A stretch of 64,000 nucleotides of DNA from Oscillibacter sp. (GTDB taxonomy: Bacteria; Bacillota; Clostridia; Oscillospirales; Oscillospiraceae): contig JAFUNB010000008.1 of assembly GCA_017482345.1 (NCBI GenBank), positions 62,001 to 126,000 on the forward strand, given 5' to 3'. The translations under genes and the position numbers were made by a program. Of the stretch, positions 45,080-53,584 are shown piece after piece. The first letter of the stretch is position 1. Each line of letters opens with the position of its first letter. The notes beneath the pieces were generated by a model. The model saw only the letters and a program-made list of their open reading frames with translations, was not told where the DNA came from and did no database searches.

Positions 45080-45523
45080 TTACCCCCGGTTCCGTCTGGC
45101 CTTGGCCAGTGCATCCATGGCAGCGGCCATGTCGATGGATTCCAGCATCGCCTGCTCCCGTGCAGCCCAGGTATCCTCGTCCCAGATCTCCGCAAAGGTG
45201 TTCAGGCCCACAATGGTGGCGGTCTTCTTCAGTCCGGCGTGCTTTCTCAGGTTGGCGGGGATCAGTACACGGCCCTGACCGTCCGGTTCACAGGGGGCCG
45301 CGTTGGCATACAGCAGCGTCAGTGCCCGGGCCTCGGTATAGGGCAGCTCGTCCATATCCTCGGACATCTGCTCCCACTTGGCCTCCGGATAGATGGCCAG
45401 ACAGCCCTCCGCGCCAATGGTGATGTAAAACAGGTCTCCCAGCGCCTCGCGCATGGAGGAAGGAATCACAAGGCGGCCCTTGGAGTCGATATTATTGCTG
45501 GATTTGCCCATCAGTCTCGCCAC
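45080..45523 (-). CDS. mraZ: Division/cell wall cluster regulator MraZ
   Basis: 147 residues, two AbrB-like half-domains: first [19 protein letters not shown], second [19 protein letters not shown]. MraZ binds repeats in its own promoter and represses the cluster. GTG at 45523 is the start, with AAGGGGG 8 bases before; an internal ATG four codons later is also possible. It is the first gene of the cluster, with GTGGG repeats and a good promoter immediately upstream. Confidence 0.95.
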   Translation of the reverse strand: MARLMGKSSNNIDSKGRLVIPSSMREALGDLFYITIGAEGCLAIYPEAKWEQMSEDMDELPYTEARALTLLYANAAPCEPDGQGRVLIPANLRKHAGLKKTATIVGLNTFAEIWDEDTWAAREQAMLESIDMAAAMDALAKARRNRG

Positions 45524-45577
45524 GGATGCCGCCCCCTTCTCTCTGTTTTTTGGGAAGTTTCAGGGATTTCGTGACAC

Positions 45578-45648
45578 ATTGCCACCCAATTTACCCACAA
45601 TTCCCCACCATGTATTTCAAGTATAAGTCAAACAGAACTGGATTGCAA
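45578..45648 (-). promoter_or_regulatory. mraZ promoter with tandem MraZ boxes
   Basis: Minus-strand promoter TTGCAA (45648-45643), 17-base spacer, TATACT (45625-45620). Directly downstream are three GTGGG-type repeats (GTGGGG, GTGGG, GGGTGG) about one helical turn apart (45608-45582), matching the arrangement of known MraZ operators. The remaining part of the 390-base gap up to 45913 is AT-rich and otherwise holds only the terminator at 45758. Confidence 0.78.
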
Positions 45649-45757
45649 GCATTTTTTTGCGACTTCAGAGGATAAAAAGCACCTTTTTTTCTGAAAATTT
45701 TGGTAATTTCCATGACTTAAAACAGGTGTTCGAAACTTTTTCGCGAAGTTTACATAA

Positions 45758-45803
45758 ATAAAAAAGCACCACCGGACACAACATCTTGTGCTCGGTGGTG
45801 CAT
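45758..45803 (-). terminator. terminator after the coaD/coiled-coil operon
   Basis: Stem GCACCACCG / CGGTGGTGC (inner ACACAA / TTGTG adds pairing), followed on the minus strand by TTTTTTATTTATG. Confidence 0.85.
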
Positions 45804-45913
45804 ATTCATATTTTCTAATACAAAATATAGGTTTTGCGTTTTGACCCGCCGGAATCACCGGCCGGTTTTACGCAATTTTTTCGCAGTTATGGTAGACCGA
45901 AAACTATTTCGGC

Positions 45914-46438
45914 TTACTCGGCGGACTCCTCAGCCTTGCCGTCCAGCTTGTCCCGCTGCTCCTGCATCTTCTCCTTGGAGGCGGAACGGAAGCGGACGCG
46001 GGACTGCTTCACCTCGTCCAGAGCGGCCTGCACAGCCTCCTCGGTACGGGCCAGAGCGTCCTCGGCATACTCGTTGGCCACCTGATACAGCTGGCGGGAG
46101 CGCTCCTCGGCGCGGGCCACGATCTGGCGGGCCTTCTCCTTGGCGGCGTACATGACTTCACTCTCGGAGACCTTGGTCTTGGCCTCCAGCTCAGCCTGGC
46201 GCTGGAGACGCTCGGCCTCGCGCTTCGTATCCTCGATAAACTTATCGCGGGCAGCCAGCAGCTCCTGGGCGCGCTTGACCTCCGCAGGCACGGCGGCCCG
46301 CAGCTCGTCCAGCAGGTCCAGCATCTCGTCCCGGTCCACCATGCTCAGGTTGGGCTTCAGGGCGGGAGACTTGGCGTCCTCGATGCGCTCGTACATCATA
46401 TCGATCAGGCGGTTGATATCGTTTGCCATAGCGGTCAT
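45914..46438 (-). CDS. Coiled-coil protein of unknown function
   Basis: 174 residues, almost wholly helical and highly charged, with long stretches of Ala/Glu/Arg heptads from about residue 45 to 150 (for example AQELLAARDKFIEDTKREAE). No membrane segment. It resembles b-subunit/DivIVA-like coiled coils only in general character, so no specific family is claimed. Its start overlaps the coaD stop (ATGA); an ATG three codons later (MANDINRLI) is also possible. It ends the rarD-rsmD-coaD operon. Confidence 0.7.
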   Translation of the reverse strand: MTAMANDINRLIDMMYERIEDAKSPALKPNLSMVDRDEMLDLLDELRAAVPAEVKRAQELLAARDKFIEDTKREAERLQRQAELEAKTKVSESEVMYAAKEKARQIVARAEERSRQLYQVANEYAEDALARTEEAVQAALDEVKQSRVRFRSASKEKMQEQRDKLDGKAEESAE

Positions 46439-46926
46439 CCTTCCTTTTTCTCAGTCATCTCCCGCACCAGGGGCACGATGGCGGCGGGCAGGTATTTTTC
46501 CAGGGGCTGGCCGTAACGGATCATCTCCCGGGCCATAGAGGAGCTGAAGTACTGGTATTCCAGAGAGGCGGGGAAAAACACCGTCTCCAGACCGGGGTGG
46601 ATGCTCTGGTTGATGAGGGCCAGAGAGTACTCCGCATCCAGATCCGTGGCGTTCCGGACACCGCGCACGATGGCGGTGGCGCCGTGCTCCACAGCGAAGT
46701 CCGCCAGCAGGCCGGGACCCAGCTCCGCCTCCACATTGGGCAGCTCCGCCACGGCGGCCTGCACCAGGCGCAGCTTCTGCTCCGGTGTAAACATCTGGTT
46801 TTTCTTCTCTGCGTTGGGGCTGACGCACACGCACACCCGGTCGAAGCAGGCGGCGGCACGGCGGATGATATCCAGGTGGCCCAGGGTAATGGGATCAAAG
46901 CTGCCGGAGCAGATTGCAGTCTTCAT
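46435..46926 (-). CDS. coaD: Phosphopantetheine adenylyltransferase CoaD
   Basis: 163 residues. Adenylylates 4'-phosphopantetheine in CoA synthesis. Nucleotidyltransferase motif AICSGSFDPITLGHLDII at the N-terminus, with the HxGH-type LGHLD, and the ISSSMAR-like YFSSSMAREMIRYG near residue 130. The start MKTAICSG at 46926 has GGA upstream and is the conserved one. Its start lies 4 bases inside the tail of the operon behind rsmD, the usual rsmD-coaD pairing. Confidence 0.96.
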   Translation of the reverse strand: MKTAICSGSFDPITLGHLDIIRRAAACFDRVCVCVSPNAEKKNQMFTPEQKLRLVQAAVAELPNVEAELGPGLLADFAVEHGATAIVRGVRNATDLDAEYSLALINQSIHPGLETVFFPASLEYQYFSSSMAREMIRYGQPLEKYLPAAIVPLVREMTEKKEG

Positions 46927-46930
46927 GGGA

Positions 46931-47494
46931 TCAGTCCTCGTTCTGTTCATTTCCGCTCCGACGGTACAGAGTCAGGGCGATCTTTCCGTAGCGGTAGGTC
47001 CGCTGGATGCGGTAAGGCTCCGTCAGAGCGGGCATCGCCTTGTCCGCAGGATGTTCTGCCACAATTATACCATGCGGTGCCAGAATGTCAAACTTTGCTA
47101 TGTGGGAAATTGCCGGCTCCAGAAGCCCCGCGGCATAGGGGGGATCCAGAAAGATCAGGTCGAATTTCTCCCGCACGCTCTTGAGATATTCCATGGAATC
47201 GCCGGACATCACCCGGGCCTTGTCCGTCAGTTCCGTGGTCTTTAAGTTTTCGCGGATCAGCTTCACGGCGTCCGCCCGCCGATCCACAAACACGGCGGAA
47301 ACCGCGCCGCGGCTGAGGCACTCGATGCCCAGCTGGCCGGTACCGGCAAACAGGTCCAGAACCTTTCGGCCCTCGATATCAAACTGCAGGGCGCTGAACA
47401 GGCCCTCCTTCACCCGGTCGGTGGTGGGTCGGGTCTCCATGCCCTCCAGTTCCTTCAGGCGGCGGCCTCGGGCCGTTCCGGTGATGACTCTCAT
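46931..47494 (-). CDS. rsmD: 16S rRNA (guanine966-N2)-methyltransferase RsmD
   Basis: 187 residues. Start MRVITGTARGRRL at 47494 with GAAGGAGG before it; it overlaps the rarD stop (ATGA). SAM motif VLDLFAGTGQLGIECLSRGA near residue 45 and catalytic DPPY motif LIFLDPPYAAG near residue 123. It N2-methylates G966 of 16S rRNA. The rsmD-coaD order is widely conserved. Confidence 0.96.
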   Translation of the reverse strand: MRVITGTARGRRLKELEGMETRPTTDRVKEGLFSALQFDIEGRKVLDLFAGTGQLGIECLSRGAVSAVFVDRRADAVKLIRENLKTTELTDKARVMSGDSMEYLKSVREKFDLIFLDPPYAAGLLEPAISHIAKFDILAPHGIIVAEHPADKAMPALTEPYRIQRTYRYGKIALTLYRRSGNEQNED

Positions 47495-48372
47495 TTGACT
47501 GCCTCCTTCTTCCGCTGACGCACGCCGGCGATGAGATACAGCACCAGGCCTGTCCACACAAAGGCGAACAGGATGGCGTGGGTGGCGGTGAAGGCCTCAT
47601 GGAACAGCACCACAGAGACCAGCAGCTGCAGGGTGGGGTTGATGTACATCAGGATGCCGGACAGGGTCATGGGCGTGGTCTTGATGCCCTTGGCGTAGCA
47701 CAGCAGCGGTACGGTGGTCACAATACCGGAGACGGGCAGCAGCAGCCACCGGGCACCGCTCAGCACACCCACAGCGCCGTTGCCCTGCATTTCGGACATC
47801 AGGATAAAAATCAGCGCAAAGGGAGCCAGTACGGCGGTCTCATAGAACAGGGAGACACCCGGCTCCACATGGACGCCCTTTTTGATGGCGCCGTAGATGG
47901 CGAAGCTGCCGCCGATGATCAGCGACATCCAGGGGATCTGCTGATAGCGCACGATGGTGACCACCAGACCGGTGAAGGTCACGGCCACAGACAGCCACTG
48001 GAGTCGGGTCAGCTTCTCCCGGAACACGATGGTGCCCAGCAGGATAGCCAGAATGGGGTTCATGTAATAGGCCAGGCTGGCGTCCACACCGCGGCCACTG
48101 TTGACGGCGATGATGTAGGAGCCCCAGTTGATGCACACGAACACGCCTGCGGCCGTCAGACGGAGCAGCTCTTTTTTGTCTGCCAGAACGGCCTTGATGC
48201 GGTCAAATTTCTTCTGGGCCAGCATAATGATGCTGATAAAGACCAGAGACCAGACGATGCGGGCCGCCAGAACATACAGGGAATCCACCGCGGACAGCGT
48301 CTTCCAGAAGATCGGCAGCACGCCCCACAGAATATAACAGGCCAGAACATAGATCGGCCCCTTGTTTGCCAT
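47491..48372 (-). CDS. rarD: EamA-family transporter RarD
   Basis: 293 residues with about ten membrane segments in two EamA repeats. RarD signs: GPIYVLACYILWGVLPIFWK at the N-terminus, GVFVCINWGSYIIAVNSGR near residue 75, and ASLAYYMNPILAILLG. RarD proteins are drug/metabolite-type exporters whose substrate is not established. First gene of the operon rarD-rsmD-coaD-coiled coil. GGAGGAAAC precedes ATG. Confidence 0.92.
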   Translation of the reverse strand: MANKGPIYVLACYILWGVLPIFWKTLSAVDSLYVLAARIVWSLVFISIIMLAQKKFDRIKAVLADKKELLRLTAAGVFVCINWGSYIIAVNSGRGVDASLAYYMNPILAILLGTIVFREKLTRLQWLSVAVTFTGLVVTIVRYQQIPWMSLIIGGSFAIYGAIKKGVHVEPGVSLFYETAVLAPFALIFILMSEMQGNGAVGVLSGARWLLLPVSGIVTTVPLLCYAKGIKTTPMTLSGILMYINPTLQLLVSVVLFHEAFTATHAILFAFVWTGLVLYLIAGVRQRKKEAVK

Positions 48373-48479
48373 ACAGGTTTCCTCCTCACGCGCACAGTAC
48401 GCGCATTTTATTGATTTGCTTATCTATTTTACGGCAAAGCTCCCCTCATTTCAATACTTGCCGCTGTTCTTTTTTATAC

Positions 48480-48508
48480 TTGTACTTTACAGCGAAATCG
48501 TTTATAAT
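48480..48508 (+). promoter_or_regulatory. promoter of the Asp23-DAK2 operon
   Basis: TTGTAC (48480-48485), 17-base spacer, TATAAT (48503-48508), about 90 bases before the first start codon. Confidence 0.75.
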
Positions 48509-48596
48509 AGAGTCCTCGAAGTATGTAATGTACTCAATGAAGGGCTTTTTGCCCTCTTTCTCACAATAACAACAACAGGAAAGAAAGGATGTTCTC

Positions 48597-48947
48597 ATGA
48601 TTCAATTCAAATCCGATCATGGTGAGATCTCCATCAGCAGTGCCGTATTCTCCAACATCACCGGCATCGCCGCCACCAACTGCTTCGGCGTCAAGGGCAT
48701 GGCATACCGCTCCATGACCGACGGTCTGGTCCACCTGCTGCGCCGGGAGGCCATGAGCAAGGGCGTCAACATCACCTATCACGACGACAACTCCATCTCC
48801 ATCGAGCTTCATATCATTGTCGAAAACGGCGTAAACCTCCCCGCAGTGTGCAGTTCTATCATGAACGAGGTGCGCTACGTTGTCACCAAGAACACCGGCG
48901 TCGACGTCAAGGCTGTTGACGTGTGCGTCGATTCTATGACCCTGTAA
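48597..48947 (+). CDS. Asp23/Gls24-family envelope stress protein
   Basis: 116 residues. ISISSAVFSNITGIAATNCFGVKGM at the N-terminus (seen as SSAVFSNITG and TNCFGVKGM) and a C-terminal VDVKAVDVCVDSM are typical of Asp23/YloU. These proteins associate with the membrane and affect envelope stress. GAAAGGATG precedes the start. It is 16 bases before the DAK2-domain gene, the conserved yloU-yloV pairing of Firmicutes. Confidence 0.92.
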   Translation: MIQFKSDHGEISISSAVFSNITGIAATNCFGVKGMAYRSMTDGLVHLLRREAMSKGVNITYHDDNSISIELHIIVENGVNLPAVCSSIMNEVRYVVTKNTGVDVKAVDVCVDSMTL

Positions 48948-48963
48948 GGGAGGGCCGAAACGA

Positions 48964-50664
48964 ATGAACAATCAGATTACCGGCGTCCTGTTCAAGCAGA
49001 TGGTTCTGCACGGCGCCGCCGCCATCACTGCCGAAAAGCAGGCCATCAACGACCTGAACGTGTTCCCCGTTCCCGACGGCGACACCGGCACCAATATGTC
49101 CATGACCATTGCCGCAGCCGTCACCGAGCTGCGCAAGAACGATCCCGCCACCGTTGACAAGGCCGCCTCCATCACCGCCTCCGCCCTGCTGCGCGGCGCC
49201 CGCGGCAACTCCGGCGTTATCCTGTCCCTGCTGTTCCGCGGCATGTCCAAGGCCCTGAAGGGCGTGGAAGCCGCTGACGCCGCCGCCTTCGCCGCTGCCA
49301 TGCAGGAAGGCGTCTCCGCCGCCTACAAGGCCGTCATGAAGCCCGCCGAGGGCACCGTCCTCACCGTGTCCCGCCTGGCCTCCAAGGCCGCTGTGGACTG
49401 CGCCAACGAGGGCGAGACCGACGTGGAGATGATCCTGGAGGCCGCTCTGCGGGAGGGCTACGCCGCTCTGGCTGAGACCACCAACATGAACCCCGTCCTG
49501 AAGAAGGCCGGCGTGGTGGACGCAGGCGGCAAGGGCTATCTGCTGATCCTGGAGGGTATGCTGGGCGAGCTGCGCGGCGAGCCCATGCCCGAGATCATCG
49601 AGAACGAGTCTCAGAGCAACAACATCGACTACGGCGCCATCGCCGAGGAAGAGATCACCTTCACCTTCGACACCGTCTTCATCGTCCGCAAGGCCAATCC
49701 CGACGTGGATCTGGAGCCTCTGCGCAAGTACCTCAACAGCATCGGTGACAGCCTGGTCATCGGCGAGGACGACGAGGCCTTCAAGGTCCACGTCCACACC
49801 GACATCCCCGGCAACGCCCTGAACGAGGGCCAGAAGTACGGTATCCTGGAGCTGGCCAAGATCGAGAACATGCGCACCCAGGCCGACGACATGGCCGCCG
49901 GCCGCAAGACTCAGAGCATCGACGATCTGGAGATGGACGAGGCCAGCGCCAATCCTCCCGCCCGCGAGGCCGCCGAGCCTGAGCACATCGTGGCCGCTCC
50001 CGAGAAGAAGTACGGCTTCCTGGCCGTCTGCGCCGGCGAGGGCCTGGCCGCCGTGTTCCGCGATCTGGGCGCCGACGGCGTTGTCTCCGGCGGCCAGACC
50101 ATGAACCCCTCCACCGAGAGTATTCTGGAGGGCGTGGACAAGATCCCCGCCGAGACCGTGTTCATTCTGCCCAACAACGGCAACATCATCATGGCCGCCC
50201 AGCAGTGCGATGCCCTGACTGAGAAGAACGTCATCGTCATCCCCTCCAAGACCGTTCCCCAGGGCATCACTGCCATGATGAACGTGGACTTTGAGGCTCC
50301 CGACGCCGAGAGCATCGTGGCCGCCATGACCGACAGCCTCTCCACCGTCACCACCGCTCAAATCACCTACGCCGCCCGCAACTCCGACTTTGATGGCTTC
50401 GACATCAAGGAAGGCGATTATCTGGCCCTGCAGGAGGGCAAGCTCTTCGGCACCGACAGCAATCTGGACGTGCTGCTGGAGAAGTTTGCCGCCGACGCCG
50501 TGGAGCGCGAGGCCTCCTTCATCTCCCTGTACTTCGGTGAGGACGTTTCCGAAGAGGACGCCCAGAAGGCCGCCGGCGTGTTCGAGGCCAACTGCCCCGA
50601 CGCCGAGATCGCCGTTCTCTCCGGCGGACAGCCTGTTTACTACTATATTATTTCCATGGAATAA
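48964..50664 (+). CDS. DAK2-domain fatty acid kinase-like protein (FakA/YloV)
   Basis: 566 residues. N-terminal DhaL-like kinase domain (1 to about 205): NVFPVPDGDTGTNMSMT with the Mg-ATP aspartates and LLRGARGNSGVILSLLFRG. A middle domain follows, and a C-terminal DegV-related domain (about 340-566) that in FakA binds the acyl carrier FakB. FakA phosphorylates FakB-bound fatty acids. No fakB gene is in the window. GGGAGGG precedes ATG. It forms an operon with the Asp23 gene and is followed by a terminator. Confidence 0.93.
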   Translation: MNNQITGVLFKQMVLHGAAAITAEKQAINDLNVFPVPDGDTGTNMSMTIAAAVTELRKNDPATVDKAASITASALLRGARGNSGVILSLLFRGMSKALKGVEAADAAAFAAAMQEGVSAAYKAVMKPAEGTVLTVSRLASKAAVDCANEGETDVEMILEAALREGYAALAETTNMNPVLKKAGVVDAGGKGYLLILEGMLGELRGEPMPEIIENESQSNNIDYGAIAEEEITFTFDTVFIVRKANPDVDLEPLRKYLNSIGDSLVIGEDDEAFKVHVHTDIPGNALNEGQKYGILELAKIENMRTQADDMAAGRKTQSIDDLEMDEASANPPAREAAEPEHIVAAPEKKYGFLAVCAGEGLAAVFRDLGADGVVSGGQTMNPSTESILEGVDKIPAETVFILPNNGNIIMAAQQCDALTEKNVIVIPSKTVPQGITAMMNVDFEAPDAESIVAAMTDSLSTVTTAQITYAARNSDFDGFDIKEGDYLALQEGKLFGTDSNLDVLLEKFAADAVEREASFISLYFGEDVSEEDAQKAAGVFEANCPDAEIAVLSGGQPVYYYIISME

Positions 50665-50670
50665 ACCCTT

Positions 50671-50706
50671 TCAGGCCGCTATCTTCCGGATGGCGGCCTG
50701 TTTTTA
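50671..50706 (+). terminator. terminator after the DAK2 gene
   Basis: Stem AGGCCGC / GCGGCCT followed by GTTTTTATG. Confidence 0.75.
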
Positions 50707-50783
50707 TGAAATAATTAGGACAGCTTGTCCAAAAATACTTTTTAATTTTTTTCTTCTGCTATACTGCCGTTGAGGTGGTAGAC

Positions 50784-50987
50784 ATGCTTTCTGTTCGTCT
50801 TCAGCAATTGCGAAAGCAAAACTGCAAGAACAGCTCCGATATTGCCGCACACTTAGGGTGCAGTCTTAAAACATACGCACGATACGAATCCGGACAGACC
50901 GCGCCACGAATGAAATCGCTCATTCGGTTGGCAGACTATTACCAAGTTAGTCTGGACTATTTGGTGGGCAGAAACGTAAAAAAATAG
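50784..50987 (+). CDS. Small XRE-family HTH protein
   Basis: 67 residues, essentially one helix-turn-helix: LQQLRKQNCKNSSDIAAHLG, SLKTYARYESGQTAPRMKSL and LADYYQVSLDYLVGR. ATG 50784 is 6 bases after GAGGTG; an in-frame GTG nine bases earlier is less likely. The gene is more AT-rich than its neighbours and stands alone between the DAK2 gene and the sms operon, so it may be acquired. Target unknown. Confidence 0.85.
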   Translation: MLSVRLQQLRKQNCKNSSDIAAHLGCSLKTYARYESGQTAPRMKSLIRLADYYQVSLDYLVGRNVKK

Positions 50988-51018
50988 TGACGGCAATTTC
51001 TGCCGTCACTATTTTTCT
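50980..51018. terminator. bidirectional terminator
   Basis: Stem AGTGACGGCA-atttc-TGCCGTCACT with A tract before and TTTTT after; ends both the XRE gene and the convergent smsB-like gene. Confidence 0.9.
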
Positions 51019-51024
51019 TGTTTA

Positions 51025-51951
51025 TTAAGCCAGGAAGCCCTTGAGGATGCAGTCCTCGGCCTCCTCCTCGGTCAGACCCAGGGTCTGCAGCTTCAGCAGC
51101 TGCTCGCCGGCGATCTTGCCGATGGCGGCCTCGTGGACCAGCTGGGCCTCGGGGCAGTTGGCGATGACTGCGGGGATGGACTTGATCTTGGCGTTGCCCA
51201 TGATGATGGAGTCGCACTGCACATGGCCGAAGCTGGCAGCGTTGCCCACCATACGGGGATAGAACACCTGCTCGGACTCCTCCTGGGCCACAGAGCGGGA
51301 GATGACGCGGCCCTTGGCGTCCTGTCCGTCCAGCACGATCTCCATATCGCTGATGGCGGTCTGGTTGCCGTGGGTCAGCAGACGCTCGGTGATGACCGCC
51401 TCGGCGCCCTTGCCACAGACGATCTTCGTGTTGCGCTTGGTGGAATCCACGCCGCGGATCTGGGTGCTCTCCATCTGCAGGAAGGCGCCCTCCTCCAGAT
51501 AGACCACGGTCTCGGGGTTCATGATCTTGCCGCCCCGGCCGTCGCCGCCGCCGTAGTGCTTTTCGGTGTACTTCACCTTGGAGTTCTTGCCCACATAGAA
51601 GGTGTGTACGCCATCGTGGCGGGAGTCCTGATCGCCGCAGTTGTGGATACCGCAGCCGGCCACGATCTCCACGTCGCAGTTCTCGCCGATGAAGAAGTCG
51701 TTGTAGACCATCTCCTCCACGCCGGACTTGGTGATGATGACGGGGATGTGGCACTTCTCGCCCACGGTGCCGTCCTTGATGCGGATCTCGATGCCGGACT
51801 TGCCGTCCGTCTTGTCGGTGATCTGAATGTTCTCGGTGGACTGGCGGTCGGCGCAGCTGGAGTCCTTACGGATGTTGAAGGAGCCCACGGGCTTGCCCAG
51901 CATGTCCGCGATCTTTTCCAACAGTTCCTGATCGATCTGGTTTTCCATCAT
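51025..51951 (-). CDS. smsB: SufB/SufD-like Fe-S scaffold of the minimal SMS system (SmsB)
   Basis: 308 residues, far shorter than SufB (about 470) and SufD. The beta-helix core is recognisable: GVEEMVYNDFFIGENCDVEIVAG (seen as VYNDFFIGENC), HYGGGDGRGGKIMNPETVVYLEEGA, and C-terminal LVHEAAIGKIAGEQLLKLQTLGLTEEEAEDCILKGF, which ends as SufB/D proteins do. It overlaps the stop of the ATPase gene by 4 bases. The two-gene SmsC-SmsB arrangement is the ancestral SUF-like minimal system of anaerobes; no SufS or SufU is adjacent. Confidence 0.88.
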   Translation of the reverse strand: MMENQIDQELLEKIADMLGKPVGSFNIRKDSSCADRQSTENIQITDKTDGKSGIEIRIKDGTVGEKCHIPVIITKSGVEEMVYNDFFIGENCDVEIVAGCGIHNCGDQDSRHDGVHTFYVGKNSKVKYTEKHYGGGDGRGGKIMNPETVVYLEEGAFLQMESTQIRGVDSTKRNTKIVCGKGAEAVITERLLTHGNQTAISDMEIVLDGQDAKGRVISRSVAQEESEQVFYPRMVGNAASFGHVQCDSIIMGNAKIKSIPAVIANCPEAQLVHEAAIGKIAGEQLLKLQTLGLTEEEAEDCILKGFLA

Positions 51952-52688
51952 AAGTCAGCGCCTCCCTTCGTCAACACAGGGCAGCCGCCCAGGGTGTCTG
52001 CCAGGATCTGGGGCAGAATGTCCGCCGCGCTGCCGCGGTGGCGGATGGAGCCGTCGCCCACAACGATGACCTCGTCAGCCAGAGAGATGATGCGCTCCTG
52101 GTGGGAGATGATGATCATGGTGGCGCTGCCGGTGCGGTGGATCTGCTCAAAGGTCTCGGTGAGACGGGCGAAGCTCCACAGGTCGATGCCGGCCTCGGGC
52201 TCGTCGAAGATCATCAGCTGGCTGTTTCGGGCCAGGATGGAGGCGATCTCAATGCGCTTGACCTCGCCGCCGGACAGGGACACATCCACCTCGCGGTCCA
52301 GATAGTCGTTGGCGCACAGGCCCACCTTCGTCAGGTACTGGCAGCAGCGGTCCTTGCTCATCTTTTCGTCGCCGCTGGCCAGAGTCAGCAGGTCGCGGAC
52401 CGTCAGACCCTTGAAGCGGGGAGGCTGCTGGAAACCGTAGCTGATGCCCAGACGGGCGCGCTCGGTGATGCCCAGACCGGTGATGTCCTGGCCGTTCCAG
52501 ATGATCCGGCCGGACGTGGGATTGACAAGACCCATGATGATCTTGGCCAGCGTGGTCTTGCCGCCGCCGTTGGGGCCGGTGAACACCACCAGCTTGTGGT
52601 CATCAATGGTCAGGGAAATATCTTTCAGAATGTCGAGCTTCGTGTCCCCCTCATGGACCGTATAGCCGACAGATCTCAGTTCCAACAT
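51948..52688 (-). CDS. smsC: SufC-like ATPase of the minimal SMS Fe-S system (SmsC)
   Basis: 246 residues, ABC-type ATPase. Walker A FTGPNGGGKTTLAK near residue 35, Q-loop ISYGFQQPPRF, signature VSLSGGEVKRIEIA and Walker B LMIFDEPEAGIDL, followed by the switch histidine in IIISHQE. The FDEPEAGIDL and FQQPPRF forms are typical of SufC-like rather than transporter ATPases. Start ATG 52688 has AGGAGG 8 bases before; a longer TTG start is unlikely. Coupled to the SufB/D-like gene, with which it assembles Fe-S clusters. Confidence 0.92.
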   Translation of the reverse strand: MLELRSVGYTVHEGDTKLDILKDISLTIDDHKLVVFTGPNGGGKTTLAKIIMGLVNPTSGRIIWNGQDITGLGITERARLGISYGFQQPPRFKGLTVRDLLTLASGDEKMSKDRCCQYLTKVGLCANDYLDREVDVSLSGGEVKRIEIASILARNSQLMIFDEPEAGIDLWSFARLTETFEQIHRTGSATMIIISHQERIISLADEVIVVGDGSIRHRGSAADILPQILADTLGGCPVLTKGGADL

Positions 52689-52882
52689 GGAAAGGATCCT
52701 CCTTTTTGGCAAAAAATGCTCACAGCCTGTCTATTTTAACAGAAGCCTTTCAAAAATGCAACGTAGTGGACGGTTTTTCCCGTAGTATTTTGCCCGCACA
52801 GTACATTTTTTACCTGCTGAGAGTGGTCATGCACGGTTTTTTTCTTCCCCGCATAGACTGGTTTGAAAAGGAGGGACCAAAT

Positions 52883-53500
52883 ATGGAACAAACTCTGCAC
52901 GCACCTCAGGTCTATGATTTCCGCCAGCACGACCGCATCTGGCAGCGGGTGGCGCCCCAGCTGGAGCCCTTTCCGGAACTGCGGCAGCAGCCGGCCGCCC
53001 TGTCCGGCATGACCGAACCCGCCTCACCCACGGCAGCCTCCCCTGCCCTGCTGCCCGGCGCAGACCCAAATCCCTGCTGTATGGGCACCGCCGCGGCCGA
53101 AATGTTAGGGGTACTCACCGGCTTTGTGGAGGAATCCCTCTCCGACCGCCAGCAGCTGCTCTCCCTGTCCCGCCGGGCGCCCCAGTGGGCGCGGCAGCCG
53201 CTGCGGGACATGGCGGCAGATGAGGCCGTTCACGCCCGGCGGCTCATGGCGGTATACTACCTCATCACGGGAGACTGCTACCGCCCCGCCGTCAGCCACC
53301 AGAGCGTCTGCCCCGATAGCTGGTGCGCCGCCCTGCGGGAGCGGTACCACGCGGAGGCCTGCAACGGACTGAACTACGCCCGGACCGCCGAGGGCACCAC
53401 CGACCCCTGTCTCCGGGCATTGCTGGAGGAGCTGAGCGCGGCGGAATACCACCACGCAAGGCAGCTGCTGCAGATGCTGGAGCGAAGTCTGCGGGGCTGA
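52883..53500 (+). CDS. Ferritin-like fold protein
   Basis: 205 residues. N-terminal 75 residues are Pro/Ala/Gln-rich and look disordered. The C-terminal part is a helical bundle with ExxH-type pairs: DMAADEAVHARRLMAVYY near residue 112, RYHAEACNGLNY, and AAEYHHARQLLQML, the pattern of ferritin-like di-iron proteins (rubrerythrin or spore CotJC relatives). ATG 52883 follows GGAGGG. No rubredoxin domain is present. Metal binding and role are inferred. It is divergent from smsC. Confidence 0.65.
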   Translation: MEQTLHAPQVYDFRQHDRIWQRVAPQLEPFPELRQQPAALSGMTEPASPTAASPALLPGADPNPCCMGTAAAEMLGVLTGFVEESLSDRQQLLSLSRRAPQWARQPLRDMAADEAVHARRLMAVYYLITGDCYRPAVSHQSVCPDSWCAALRERYHAEACNGLNYARTAEGTTDPCLRALLEELSAAEYHHARQLLQMLERSLRG

Positions 53501-53508
53501 GATTTCCG

Positions 53509-53537
53509 TTGCGCCCTCTGGAAGATTGTGGTATGAT
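53509..53537 (+). promoter_or_regulatory. promoter of the cytidylate kinase-like gene
   Basis: TTGCGC (53509-53514), 17-base spacer, TATGAT (53532-53537), 47 bases before the start codon. Confidence 0.55.
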
Positions 53538-53584
53538 GCGTTTAACGATACCACACACATGGGTGGGAAACGGAGGATTTCAGA

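Noticed and set aside
45628..45858. 76-residue minus-strand frame between mraZ and the coiled-coil gene
   Set aside because: It runs across the mraZ promoter and a terminator, has no ribosome site and no family pattern.
48934..50361. 475-residue minus-strand frame opposite the DAK2 gene
   Set aside because: Gly/Ala/His/Val-rich antisense shadow; the plus-strand gene has kinase motifs and a ribosome site.
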